DNA of 39,754 nt from Linderina pennispora (Eukaryota; Kickxellomycota; Kickxellomycetes; Kickxellales; Kickxellaceae): assembly GCF_002104995.1 (NCBI RefSeq), contig NW_024468327.1:1-39754 (forward strand), written 5' to 3'. The translations under genes were made by a program, and so were the position numbers. How positions within the stretch are numbered: the first letter of the stretch is position 1; each line of letters starts with the position of its first letter. A model generated the notes under the pieces. That model did no database searches. It had not been told where the DNA came from and saw nothing but the letters and a program-made list of their open reading frames with translations. Shown piece after piece: positions 10,808-19,872 of the stretch.

Positions 10808-11830
10808 ATGGCATCTGCAATCGAATCGCTGCCCCAGGAGGTATTCAACCAGATCGCGCTCGAGCTCGAAGCCGCCGATCTTGCATCGCTGGCTATGGCT
10901 AGCCGGGCTCTGAACAGACTGGTTGGCTGCGACGAGCTCTGGCTTGAGAAGGTCTCAGCCGATTTCGGCGATCGGGGCTACATTGTCGACTTGCTCGCTG
11001 AGTCTGGCATCGATCTGACCGAACACTTGGCTGCCAGCACTGACCTCGCACCCTGGCGCCGCCAGCAGCCTGTCCAGGACACTGACGACTGGACGTATAC
11101 GGGATTCGGGCTCCAGTGCTACCGCGAGCGATACTCACGCGTGTTCCCTGCCTCGCACGATGACTCTATGCGGTCCACAAGGGCTGCCGAGACCAAGCTG
11201 GACGAGGTCAAGAGCATGCTGCGAGCCGGCCCGCAGGCTGGCCCGGAGGTGTTCGCTGAAGCTGCCTACCGGCTGATCCTGGTGCAGGAGTACTTCCCGA
11301 ACTCGGCGGAGAGCTACTACCTGCTTGCTCTGATGTGCTACATGCTGAATGCATTCAAGCCGTCGCTGGATATCCTGGCCGTGGGTCGCGCCATCAACGC
11401 CGAGTTCCAGCCGATCCACGAGCTAATGGCCGAAGTCAGCTCCATTGTCAGCAGCGCTTACGGCAGTGAGGGTGAGACCCCGCTGCTAAATGCCGCTGGC
11501 TCTGGCCTCAGCCCGCAGGTCACCAAGGTGCTCGCAATTATCTTCCAGAGGCTCGACAAGGACCGCGATGGTGTTCTCAACAGCAGCGAGCTTGCACAGA
11601 TGGTCAAGATCACCAATGGCCAGCCGGCACCTGCCCCCATGGTATCGCAGCTCATCGGTGCGTTCGGCGGCCAGGTCAGGACAAAGACTGGCCGGAAGCT
11701 GATGGGCTGGGACGCAGAGTCTCTCACCACTTTCTTCCTTGCCCAAACCCTCGACGACCCAAAGGAGACCCGTGCTGATCTGGCAAAGTTTGGCTTCGAC
11801 CCAAAGACGCTCAAGCCTACCGCCATGTAA
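10808..11830 (+). CDS. F-box protein with EF-hand
   Basis: A 340-residue intronless protein. Residues about 7-53 form an F-box (LPQEVFNQIALELEAADL, a small-residue helix, then DELWLEKVSADFG), the motif that docks to Skp1 in SCF ubiquitin ligases. Residues about 120-215 are helical, with spacing that suggests TPR-like hairpins (AEAAYRLILVQEYFPNSAES). Residues 250-261 are a canonical EF-hand loop (DKDRDGVLNSSE) with Asp at 1, 3 and 5, Gly at 6, Leu at 8 and Glu at 12, so calcium binding is plausible. The ATG at 10808 is the first start and immediately precedes the F-box. Calcium-dependent substrate recruitment is an inference. The gene is convergent with the TopBP1-like gene, stops 68 bp apart. 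Confidence 0.85.
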   Translation: MASAIESLPQEVFNQIALELEAADLASLAMASRALNRLVGCDELWLEKVSADFGDRGYIVDLLAESGIDLTEHLAASTDLAPWRRQQPVQDTDDWTYTGFGLQCYRERYSRVFPASHDDSMRSTRAAETKLDEVKSMLRAGPQAGPEVFAEAAYRLILVQEYFPNSAESYYLLALMCYMLNAFKPSLDILAVGRAINAEFQPIHELMAEVSSIVSSAYGSEGETPLLNAAGSGLSPQVTKVLAIIFQRLDKDRDGVLNSSELAQMVKITNGQPAPAPMVSQLIGAFGGQVRTKTGRKLMGWDAESLTTFFLAQTLDDPKETRADLAKFGFDPKTLKPTAM

Positions 11831-11866
11831 ATTGAGAGTTTGCTAATTGAAAACTAAAGTCTGCTG

Positions 11867-11872
11867 AATAAA
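11867..11872 (+). terminator. Poly(A) signal of the F-box/EF-hand gene
   Basis: AATAAA lies 37 bases after the TAA at 11828-11830. The convergent TopBP1-like gene ends at 11899, so the two 3' UTRs almost certainly overlap as antisense transcripts. Confidence 0.6.
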
Positions 11873-11898
11873 TATAGAATTACATGGCCGCCGGCAGC

Positions 11899-14800
11899 CT
11901 AACGCTTCCCCTTCAGCTGCTGCAGGAACTTGTCCCGCTCCGACCGCGCTTCAGCGTCCTCCTCATAGAAGATCCTCGTATTCTGACCAGCCAAGGGACT
12001 CGACAGCAGGGGTATTCCTGGCTGCTGATCAGATGTGCTGTCCTGCTGTTTGGTAGGCGTGTCATCTCTTTGATCCCCCGGTCTGGCTGGCGTATCATCC
12101 ATATGAGTAGCCCCGGACGATACAGGCGATACCTCTACATCGCCCATGCTGATTCTCCTATCCACACCGCCGGGACCGCCAAATTGGAAGTCCTGCGAGT
12201 ACAGATCAGTCGGGAACCCAGTGCCGTATGGCGAGACCGACTGCTGCCCAGTGTTTCGCCACCACTTGCTGCCCACCTCACTTGAGGAGACGGGAACAGG
12301 GCCGGCTGCGTCGTGGAGCGAGCTGGATCGTGTCGCCTGGCCGTCTCTGAGAAGACTTTGTGCGTCGGCGCCTTCTGAGCTGGGCGGCTCGGCCACCCGC
12401 TTGGCACCACTTGCGGATTTTTCGCCGTCACCGGCAACATGCGACATTCCGCTGGCAGAATCAGCTGGGTCGCCGGCAGTCCCGGCGATAGCGTCGGCGT
12501 GTCCGTGCAACCTTTTCGCCAAATAGGTTGCCAATCGATACTGTGTTGGTGCCAGTAGGTGGGATTGGAACCCATGGTGTTGACGCGGCACCTGTCTCAG
12601 CATGCCTAGGTAGAACAGTGCCAACAGCAGCTGTGTTTTGTGATATCTGGCCATGAGCTCGTGAGTTCCTTTGGCCAGCATTGCTACCTGCGAGCATACC
12701 TGCTGCTGCCGGTACTGGCTCTGCCAGCCTTCCCGCCCTGCTACTTGCCCTGCTGCTAGTCCCGCTAGTATTTTTGGGCTTGGACATCGGCGCCGACGCT
12801 GGCGGTACTGTCTTCTCGGGAGATATAGCCACCAGCCGCAAACGCCGCTCAGGCTGGTAAATGTATGGGTATTCTCTCTCCCGCACACGCTCCCTCATAT
12901 CACGACATGCATACAGCCACCATGGGGAAACAACGTTGATGCCATGTTGCGTTGCAGTCTTGTAGTCCCGCAGCGTCTCGTTCTCTCGTGTCGACTGGTG
13001 GACCAGATGTGTGGTCGTGGTAGGATCGAACCGCGGTAGCATACGACAGCCTAGCTCTGTTGCGATCCCGGCCAGCTCGTTGCGCCGATGGTAGAGACGT
13101 GCTGTCAACGCGATGACCACACCGTCCAATATATGCTTCAACGACCTGTCACCATCACCGGGATCACCGAGCGTCTGTAAATCGGAAGACATGGGTGTGC
13201 CAGATGCGCGCGTTGGCGTTGTGTGCGCAGCACCAGCTCCCTTCGAGAGCCGATCAATCGCCTGCTGCATGTTGCGCTCGAGCGCAACATCCATTGGTGT
13301 CACTCCGGGCGTACCATTAGACACTTCGCGCTGGGATATATTGCTCAGTGGCGTCTTCAGCAGCGTCTTGCTCTTGCCAACCGAGTTTGGCGTCGTAAGC
13401 ATAGTTGCCGCTGGGCTCTGTACCGTCTTGCGAACCACTGGCGCTGGCGGCGGCATCATTTTTTGGTCTGCAGCTGTCCTCGTTTGATGATCAACCTCCA
13501 TATCAACCGGCGCCTTGGCTGTGCTACTGCTCTTATTTGGGACCACATCCCTAGCCCTGCCACTGTCTAGTGAACTGTGCAGTGCAATATCATATAGCCA
13601 TGATGACTCGACAACCGGGATGCCCCATCTAATTGCCCGTTCATATTTCGGGCCCTTAAACGGCGAATGGCAGATAAGGTGTGTTGTCTGGCGCGTAAAC
13701 CGCTCGCTAAACGGAATCTTGAGAACCGACGCCAGCTTTCCAATGTGGTCGCGCTCGATCCCCTCATAGCCACTAATGCTCAGCTGCATGGCGCCAGTAT
13801 CTTCGATTACGTGGTCCCGAACAGGACGAAATAGCACATGCTGGCCCTTGCTGAGACCGGTATAGGCACCTTGTCTGTTTGCTAATTCGTTGAAGCCAGG
13901 GTAGCGTACACTTTCTTGCAGGCATTGTTCGATCCAGCATTCCGTGACAACATCCATAAATGGGTAATTTTCGCATACCGACTCGCAGAGATGTACCTCA
14001 GGCAGCCCACTAAGATGCACCACAACATAGATCTTGGCCACATCCTCGCCGTCAGCGAAGCAAGCCAGCGCCCCCAGTGCCGATCGAAGCGATGCCTCCG
14101 ATTTTAGCGCCTTGGTTCCCTGCTGGCTGATCAGCGGCTCAGGCAGGCAACTGAGCAGATTGATGTATGACCCGCCATGCTCATTCACTACCCTCTCCAG
14201 TGTCGCAACGTCATTTGCTGAGAACCCCAAGGATGTGAACTTGCAATGCGCAAAGAGATCAGCCAGATCCAGCCTTGTCTGAGGCGCTGTCGTTGTTAAC
14301 CCTAAGAGCGGCTGTTTCGACAGGCCGGGATGGAGCGCGGGACTACCAAAGGGAGGCTATGCGCAGCGACATGCGTCGGGTTGGGTTCTGGGCTCAAATG
14401 GTGGAGTGATTGCAGATCAAAGTTGAGCTGGAGATGACATATACGACGATGTCTCCTGTCTGCCGCCAAAAGCGCACCCATGCCCGCTATGTTGCAGCGG
14501 ATCCTGGTGTTGCAATGTGCGCTGTCGCTTGCGTCTAAAAAGCGGGTCAGTTGATGTATCTAGCAGGTTCTCGCGGCTCAGCTGGGCACCGCTTTTGTCG
14601 ACCATAAAAGGGTCGGACTCCTCCCATGCTGCACCGATCGGTCGACCAACCATCGATTCTGTGCTTCGTACTCTCCTGTCTCCACCGCCATTTGCCGCCC
14701 TGGTAGAGAGCCGAGCCGCTTGTAGACGACTGTGGCCGTAATATTGGAATTGCCAGTCCGTTGCTGTCAGCACCTACTCCGCTTACTCGTGATCTACGAG

Positions 14801-16495
14801 AAGAGGTTACGTGCTTTGCCGACTCCGCCATCACCTGCGAGTCGGATCTGTTTGACACTGGCACAGGAACCGTATCTGCAGACTCCTGCCGAGCAGCAGC
14901 CATCGAGTCTGGCAATGATAGCAGGTATGCAGTCTCATCTACCCGCTGCTTCGCCTTCCAGCACGCACGTAGCCAGCCACTCTGAACAACCATTGGAAAC
15001 TCAAGGTGGCCCATGGACGATAACGGTGATGACCCGGTCAGCTTAAGATGATCTGGCATACTGGCCGCAAGCTGATTAGGCGGTGCCAACGCACTTTCGA
15101 GCGCCTGCAGTGTTGCCAGATCCTCGCTGCATAATTCGTCAGAGTCGTCTACTACGAAATGCGTGCAGAACGGCTGCCGACCGCTCCGTTGCGAATTATG
15201 CGTTGCCAAGTATCGAATGTGCCGATCCATAGCCCCTTCGGCGATCCATATCCCTCCTGCCTCGGCAATTTTCGTCCGCCATTCTTTCCGTCTGGCTTGT
15301 AGCTGAGCGACGCCTCAGAGAGCGCAATGCGGCACGAGTCGAACATAGGTTCCATGCCTGCCATATGAGAAAGTAGTGGTGATGACGACTGCTTTGGGGT
15401 CGGCGGCCGTTTACTGGCAGTGTTGGTGACATTAGCGACAGATGCCATGGGTCTGTTCATTGTCGGCGGGTTAACTGCAATGACTTCGAGTTCGTCGTCG
15501 TCGATATCGAGCGGACCAGTCAACCCTGGAGGTAGGTCATACGAATCAGTAGGTTCATTGAGCCAGCAGCTGTCCGGTTTCGAGTCACTGGCCGAGAGTC
15601 CGTATCGCTGCAGAATGAGAAATCGGGCTCAACATCTGATGCCCGCGTCTGTGGTACCATGGAAGGCTGCATTGAATCGCTGCGCACTAGCGCTCTGCGG
15701 TGTTCTCTGTCCCTGGCTTCCTGGCGTTTGGACTAGGGCTCTCCGGGGCACGACTCACGAGCGCAAACTTGCTCTCGTCCTGGCGAAACCCAGTGGCTAC
15801 GCTCTTCCTGAACCACTCAAACGAAACAATGCTGACATCCCACAGCCGTCCGTACTTGCACTTCTGCCCGGTTAGACTGGCAGCAATTAAGTGTGTGCAA
15901 TCGGGTGTCAGCTCCCCATGATACGATCCTAAGCCGCCGATGGTCAGTATCTCCGGCCGGCCATCCAGCATAGCTCTTGTACAGAATGTCATTGTGATCT
16001 ATCCGTGTGGTCACCAGCCGCTTAATTTCCTCCCGCTGCTCGACAGAAAATCCTGTGGTGCATATGCGGCAGCCTGCGAACGGCGGCAGGCGAGCACGCT
16101 CTGTGATCTCGCTGACAATACCTGCGACGTCGTCTTCGTCATAAACGGTTTTGCGTCGCCGACTGGCCTCGTACTCGCACTCGGTAATAAAGTCTAGCGA
16201 CACTACAGGTATGCTGGCCTTTTCTGAAGCGCGGTACTTTTTTGACTGGGCGTCTATGGTCTTCATGACCAGTTGCGTCACGGAGGTTGTAAGGCCGGTA
16301 CATGTTTTGCCGCCAAGCTGATCAACGCGCCGGTGTATGTCATTCTACACAGGGTTTCTGTGAATTAATACATGTGCATAGAAATTAGCAGGTGGGGATG
16401 ACCTTTGTATGCTACTGCGCCGTTACCTTTTCGCTGACGTTGAACCCACTACATGAAATACAGAAGCCCTTCAATAGCTGGAATTCGGCTGGCAT
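11899..16495 (-). CDS. DPB11: TopBP1/Dpb11/Rad4-like multi-BRCT checkpoint and replication scaffold
   Basis: Rebuilt as five exons: 16495-16427, 16344-16015, 15950-15759, 15607-14445 and 14342-11899, about 1,400 residues. Introns have good donors (GTAACG, GTGACC, GTGAGT, GTATAT) and acceptors; the first has a CTAAT branch site. In order: BRCT1 (LLKGFCISCSGFNVSEK), BRCT2 (FAGCRICTTGFSVEQREEIK, then GELTPDCTHLIA), BRCT3 (MFDSCRIALSEAS, then WLRACWKAKQRVDE), BRCT4 (FAHCKFTSLGFSANDVATLE), BRCT5 (MQLSISGYEGIERDHIGKLA) and BRCT6 (GVVIALTARLYHRRNELAGI). The extreme C-terminus (RIFYEEDAEARSERDKFL) resembles the ATR-activating segment of TopBP1. Family role: phospho-peptide scaffold linking CDK-dependent replication initiation (Sld2/Sld3) and the 9-1-1 clamp to Mec1/ATR. 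Three one-base breaks are inferred: a missing base near 15294-15303, an extra base at 14691-14693 and one at 12512-12515. With these the exon phases all close. Exon positions are my reconstruction. Confidence 0.85.
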
Positions 16496-17880
16496 TCTAG
16501 CATAAATGTAAAAGCCGATTTTTGGAATGGAGAGAAAAAAGCGACCAAATCAACAGAAACAAAAAGCTACTTTTAAAAACACGCATTGAAAGCACGCTGA
16601 ATTGCGCAGTCAGGATTTGTGTGGAGCAGATCTGCTACATTCCAGTTCATGATCAAATCTAGATGTCCTCTACATACTGAATTGAGATCTGGGGCGGGGT
16701 GCTAGAGCAGAAGCATATCGGGGATCCTGCGACCACGCTCAGGCTCGCATACAGAAAAAGCTCCCATTTAGTAGCAGTTCCTCTGAGAGCGTTTGGCAAG
16801 TGGCATACACCAATACAATTCGCTATTTAGTGATGTTGCCTACAGAAAGTGCAGATGCGCATCTCATGCTGCAATGAACATGTCAGCTGGTATACAGCTA
16901 CTTGCACCAGCAATCTAAGAAGCCAATGAGAAAGGTGCATAGAATAGTTTCATGGTAGGTTAACCACGCTGCTTTCTTCCAAACCTCCGCTACAGCCCTG
17001 TATATTGGCTATCGACCATTCAATAGATGGTCCGGTGCGCAAGAATGCAGTGGTTGATTTAGGGATGGTCTCACAGAAGATCATCCAAGTACGCCTTGCA
17101 GTCCACACCCGATGCGTGTGGGGATGCAACTGCGTGCAGCTGGTTCTGAATGGCACACATCTAATGGGAAGTATCCACACGGCACCTCAAAAACGCCAAG
17201 CACATTAAATTTTCATTCCAATCTGCGATATCAAAGATTTCTACAGGAAGCAAGCCCGTTCATATCAGGATATGACATTCGGCGTCTGCCAAACCGATGC
17301 CAAGAGTGATCCCGGCCACAAGTCGATCTACATTGGCTCTCCTCAAAGTGCTGAAAATATTCCAAAGAGCCTTGGCCACGATTCTTTGTGAAGATTGCCG
17401 TTTCTAAAAAGGAGCATGCACTCGCCCTATTCTGGCCGGCATAGCCGAAGCATCCTTGGCAGAGAGTTTCTGGGTGTGTTCAGTTTAAGTCTATATGCGG
17501 AATATCTGCAGCGGAAAGCGTAGCACTACGACGACATCAAGCGCACATTGTACTCCTTAAAGGCTATTATTAGCAGCAGAGAATCAGGCAGCAGAAACCA
17601 GTTTTGCAACGAGCCAAGCGCGTGTATGGTAAAGCATTTGTGAACAGGTGTTTTTTGGGTGCTGTCTCGATCGGCCACGGAAAGCGAATGCATCTATTTT
17701 CCTCTGAAAGAGTACGTTCAGTAAGCAAAAAACATCGAAAGAGAAAATAGGTGGGATTTAACAATAGAGTCTGTCGGGGTTCAAAAATATGCGTGCGGGG
17801 GTGGCCTGCAAGGAGGGGTTGTTACCGGGGCACACAACCAAGCGTCTTGGTAGGAGGGGATGAGTGCTATGTCTCCTAGA
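16496..17880. other. 1.4 kb intergenic region without a gene
   Basis: I see no coding signal. The stretch is AT-richer than its neighbours, every open frame is short, and none shows a motif. It should contain the TopBP1-like promoter on the left and the upstream region of the zinc-finger microprotein on the right. Near 17810 and 17855 two AGGGG cores occur, the form of the yeast stress-response element, about 50-100 bp above the TATA box at 17903. Confidence 0.5.
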
Positions 17881-17895
17881 TGCGCCATACCTGGA

Positions 17896-17917
17896 ATTCC
17901 GCTATAAAAGGCGGAAT
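17896..17917 (+). promoter_or_regulatory. TATA box inside a perfect inverted repeat
   Basis: TATAAAAG at 17903-17910 is flanked on both sides by ATTCCGC and GCGGAAT, a perfect 7-bp inverted repeat. It lies about 100 bp upstream of the ATG at 18012 and is followed by a pyrimidine-rich leader, so it is a convincing core promoter for the zinc-finger microprotein. The dyad could be a dimeric protein-binding site overlapping the TATA box. Confidence 0.7.
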
Positions 17918-18011
17918 CGACGCCCTTTTTCTCTTCTAGCTCCATCCAATTCACCATCCATCTCTCTTCATTCTCTTCACCACCCTACCAATCTTGTACA
18001 AAATACACGCA

Positions 18012-18209
18012 ATGCACGCCGAGGCAACAACCCCAAATCTCTTTGTCAACAGCCGCTCTGCGCACGGGAGCTGCGATGGGCAGATGTTTTGCGGGAAGAC
18101 TCCGTCTAATGCGCATTTCTGCCAGTTCTGCCAGTCATACTTTTTCACAACCGAGGGGTGGTCGCACCACCTGGATACAGTGCATCCCAATGAAATGCCA
18201 ATGTACTAG
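18012..18209 (+). CDS. C2H2 zinc-finger microprotein, 65 residues
   Basis: The protein has one zinc finger near its C-terminus: Cys37-X2-Cys40-X12-His53-X4-His58 (CQFCQSYFFTTEGWSHHL), a classical C2H2 spacing with an aromatic two residues after the second Cys. The rest is short and polar, with two more Cys (21 and 27) that could form a partial second site. The start is the first ATG after a TATA box and a CT-rich leader, and AATAAA follows 22 bases after the stop, so a full transcription unit frames this small ORF. I do not recognise a family. It could be a DNA- or protein-binding regulator that works as a subunit or a dominant modulator. The alternative is a chance ORF, made unlikely by the intact finger plus promoter and poly(A) signals. 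Confidence 0.65.
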   Translation: MHAEATTPNLFVNSRSAHGSCDGQMFCGKTPSNAHFCQFCQSYFFTTEGWSHHLDTVHPNEMPMY

Positions 18210-18230
18210 TATCTTTTTCTGTCAAAGTAA

Positions 18231-18236
18231 AATAAA
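18231..18236 (+). terminator. Poly(A) signal of the zinc-finger microprotein gene
   Basis: AATAAA lies 22 bases beyond the TAG at 18207-18209 and is preceded by a T-rich stretch. Confidence 0.55.
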
Positions 18237-18763
18237 TTAAGGGCGCAGGTTTAGCGAGCTAACAAAGCCCCTCAATTGCCACAATAAAGCTTAGCAAAAC
18301 GAGGACATAATGCTCTACATGGCCGAGTAAAAATACAAAACACTCATTCATGCCGTGTGGCTTCTGGTGGGCTGGGTGGGACATCAAACCAATGTTCGGT
18401 GGGAATTGCGGAGACATACTGTTCGCACAAGGCCTGTTACCACGCCAAGCCCTCAAGGATTCATTGGCAGGAAGGCAGTAGTGCAGCTATGTAGCTGGAG
18501 GGCCACGGGACAGGCAGGCAGCTAGTTGCTCAAGACGGTGCAGTAGCAGCACTGACCAGGAAATCTACATATTAATAGACATACAATCAAACCACCACTC
18601 CGCCTCCTCACTTTCGCACTGGCTGGGGATCAAGGGCGCTTCTGCGCAGCACCACTGGCAGCCGGGTGACACATAGGGGCGAGGGCGAGGTGGAGACATT
18701 ACAGTGATAAAGCTGGCAGGAGTGTATTCGCTACACAAAGTGATAATGAATGACCAGAAAAGC
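18237..18763. other. Intergenic region between the microprotein gene and RPS17
   Basis: No gene is supported. It should contain the 3' ends of two convergent units: the microprotein from the left and RPS17 from the right. Nothing repetitive or structured stood out. Confidence 0.5.
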
Positions 18764-19582
18764 TTAGGCCTCGACGGCAGCCGGGGCAGCGGGGGCGGGG
18801 GCAGCCTGGCGCTGGGGGCGGGGGCGGCGCTCGCCACGGCGGCGGAAGTCGCGGCGGTCAGCACGACCGGAGCGGACCGGGGCAGTGACCGAGACACCGG
18901 GGAGGTTCTCAAAGTTGAGCGACTTGAGCATCTCCTTGGTATCGGGATCGATCTCGATGGCCGAGGTGTCGAGGGCCGAGACGTCAGGAACGTAGTTGTC
19001 CTTGCGCTCGCGCTCCTCCTCCTGCAGCTTGAACGAGATGCCGCGGACGGGACCACGCTGAATGCGCTTCATCAGGTGAGTGGTGAAGCCAGCAATCTTG
19101 TTGCGCAGGCGCTTCGAGGCGATGATGGCAACATCGTCGCAGATGCGCTTGTTGGTCTGGAAGTCCAGAGTGAGCTTGGGGTAGTACTTCTCAATCAGAA
19201 CGCGCGAGGCCTTCTTGACGGTCTTAGTGCGAACGCGACCCTAATTCGTAGAACACGCGTGTTTACAGGTTAGTTTCGGTGCGGGCTGATGGGGGCCGAT
19301 GCGTGCTCTTGTTTCAAAGGTTCGCTCTACTCCTCATTTGCGTGTGCGTGTGCGTGCGGGTGGGCTGTGACGGGGAGCGCATAGCCTCTGGACTGCGAAT
19401 TCCAATTGTCCCCACCGTCCAAATGCGTTTCGCAGAAAATAAATTGTCGAGATTTTCTGCAATGAGGCCCGATTCGCAGCCTCGAAAAAATGACTTCACC
19501 CCGCGTATCCATCGTAGCCGGCACCGCATCCAAACCGCACGCCGCACGCCGCACGCCGCTGCATCCTTCCGAGACCTACCAT
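18764..19582 (-). CDS. RPS17: 40S ribosomal protein eS17
   Basis: The ATG codon alone (19582-19580) forms the coding part of exon 1. A 339-nt intron (19579-19241, donor GTAGGT, CTAAC branch site near 19276, acceptor TTAG) separates it from exon 2 (19240-18764, TAA). The protein is 159 residues and starts [19 protein letters not shown], the eS17 signature, followed by [20 protein letters not shown] and [13 protein letters not shown]. It is a structural protein of the small ribosomal subunit, near the head and beak. It is about 20-25 residues longer than usual eS17 because of an Arg/Ala/Pro-rich tail. An intron right after the start codon is common in fungal ribosomal protein genes. The intron contains a perfect 9-bp hairpin described under findings. 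The gene is divergent from TSC13, with 290 bp between the two ATGs. Confidence 0.96.
19432..19460 (-). repeat. Intronic hairpin in RPS17
   Basis: GCAGAAAAT at 19432-19440 and ATTTTCTGC at 19452-19460 form a perfect 9-bp stem with an 11-nt loop, inside the RPS17 intron. No C-box (RUGAUGA) or D-box sits near it on the transcribed strand, so it is not a C/D snoRNA. Confidence 0.55.
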
Positions 19583-19872
19583 TTTCTTATTCCTTATAAA
19601 TGTCGGTTATAGAGCCCAAGGATAGGTAAAGATGGAATCAGACGCCGCGCCGCGGTGGCCAGATGCTTGAGCTTGTGCCGCGTTGGTGATCTGATCAGGG
19701 AGTAGTCTTGATCGATATTTTGCAATCAGCATGGAATCGGCTTTCATGCGCTGCTCCCACACCGGACAATGACATGGTGGCTGTAGCTCCGACGTCGCCG
19801 TGGCGGCAGCTATCTCTGCTCTGCACTATTCAACGCAAGACGCATTTACCTGGTTTACTTTTCATTCCACAC

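Noticed and set aside
13018-13030. tRNA B-box-like GGATCGAACC on the plus strand
   Set aside because: It lies inside a BRCT-coding exon; I found no matching A box or cloverleaf.
14691-14820. Intron with GTAAGC or GTAACC donor to explain the frame change in the TopBP1-like gene
   Set aside because: Donors are in phase 0 and the available acceptors in the downstream frame are in phase 1 or 2; a homopolymer indel fits better.
16950-17309. Small open frames in the region upstream of the TopBP1-like gene
   Set aside because: Short, on both strands, with no splice continuation, motif or codon bias.
19241-19579. C/D snoRNA in the RPS17 intron
   Set aside because: No RUGAUGA C box or paired CUGA D box on the transcribed strand.
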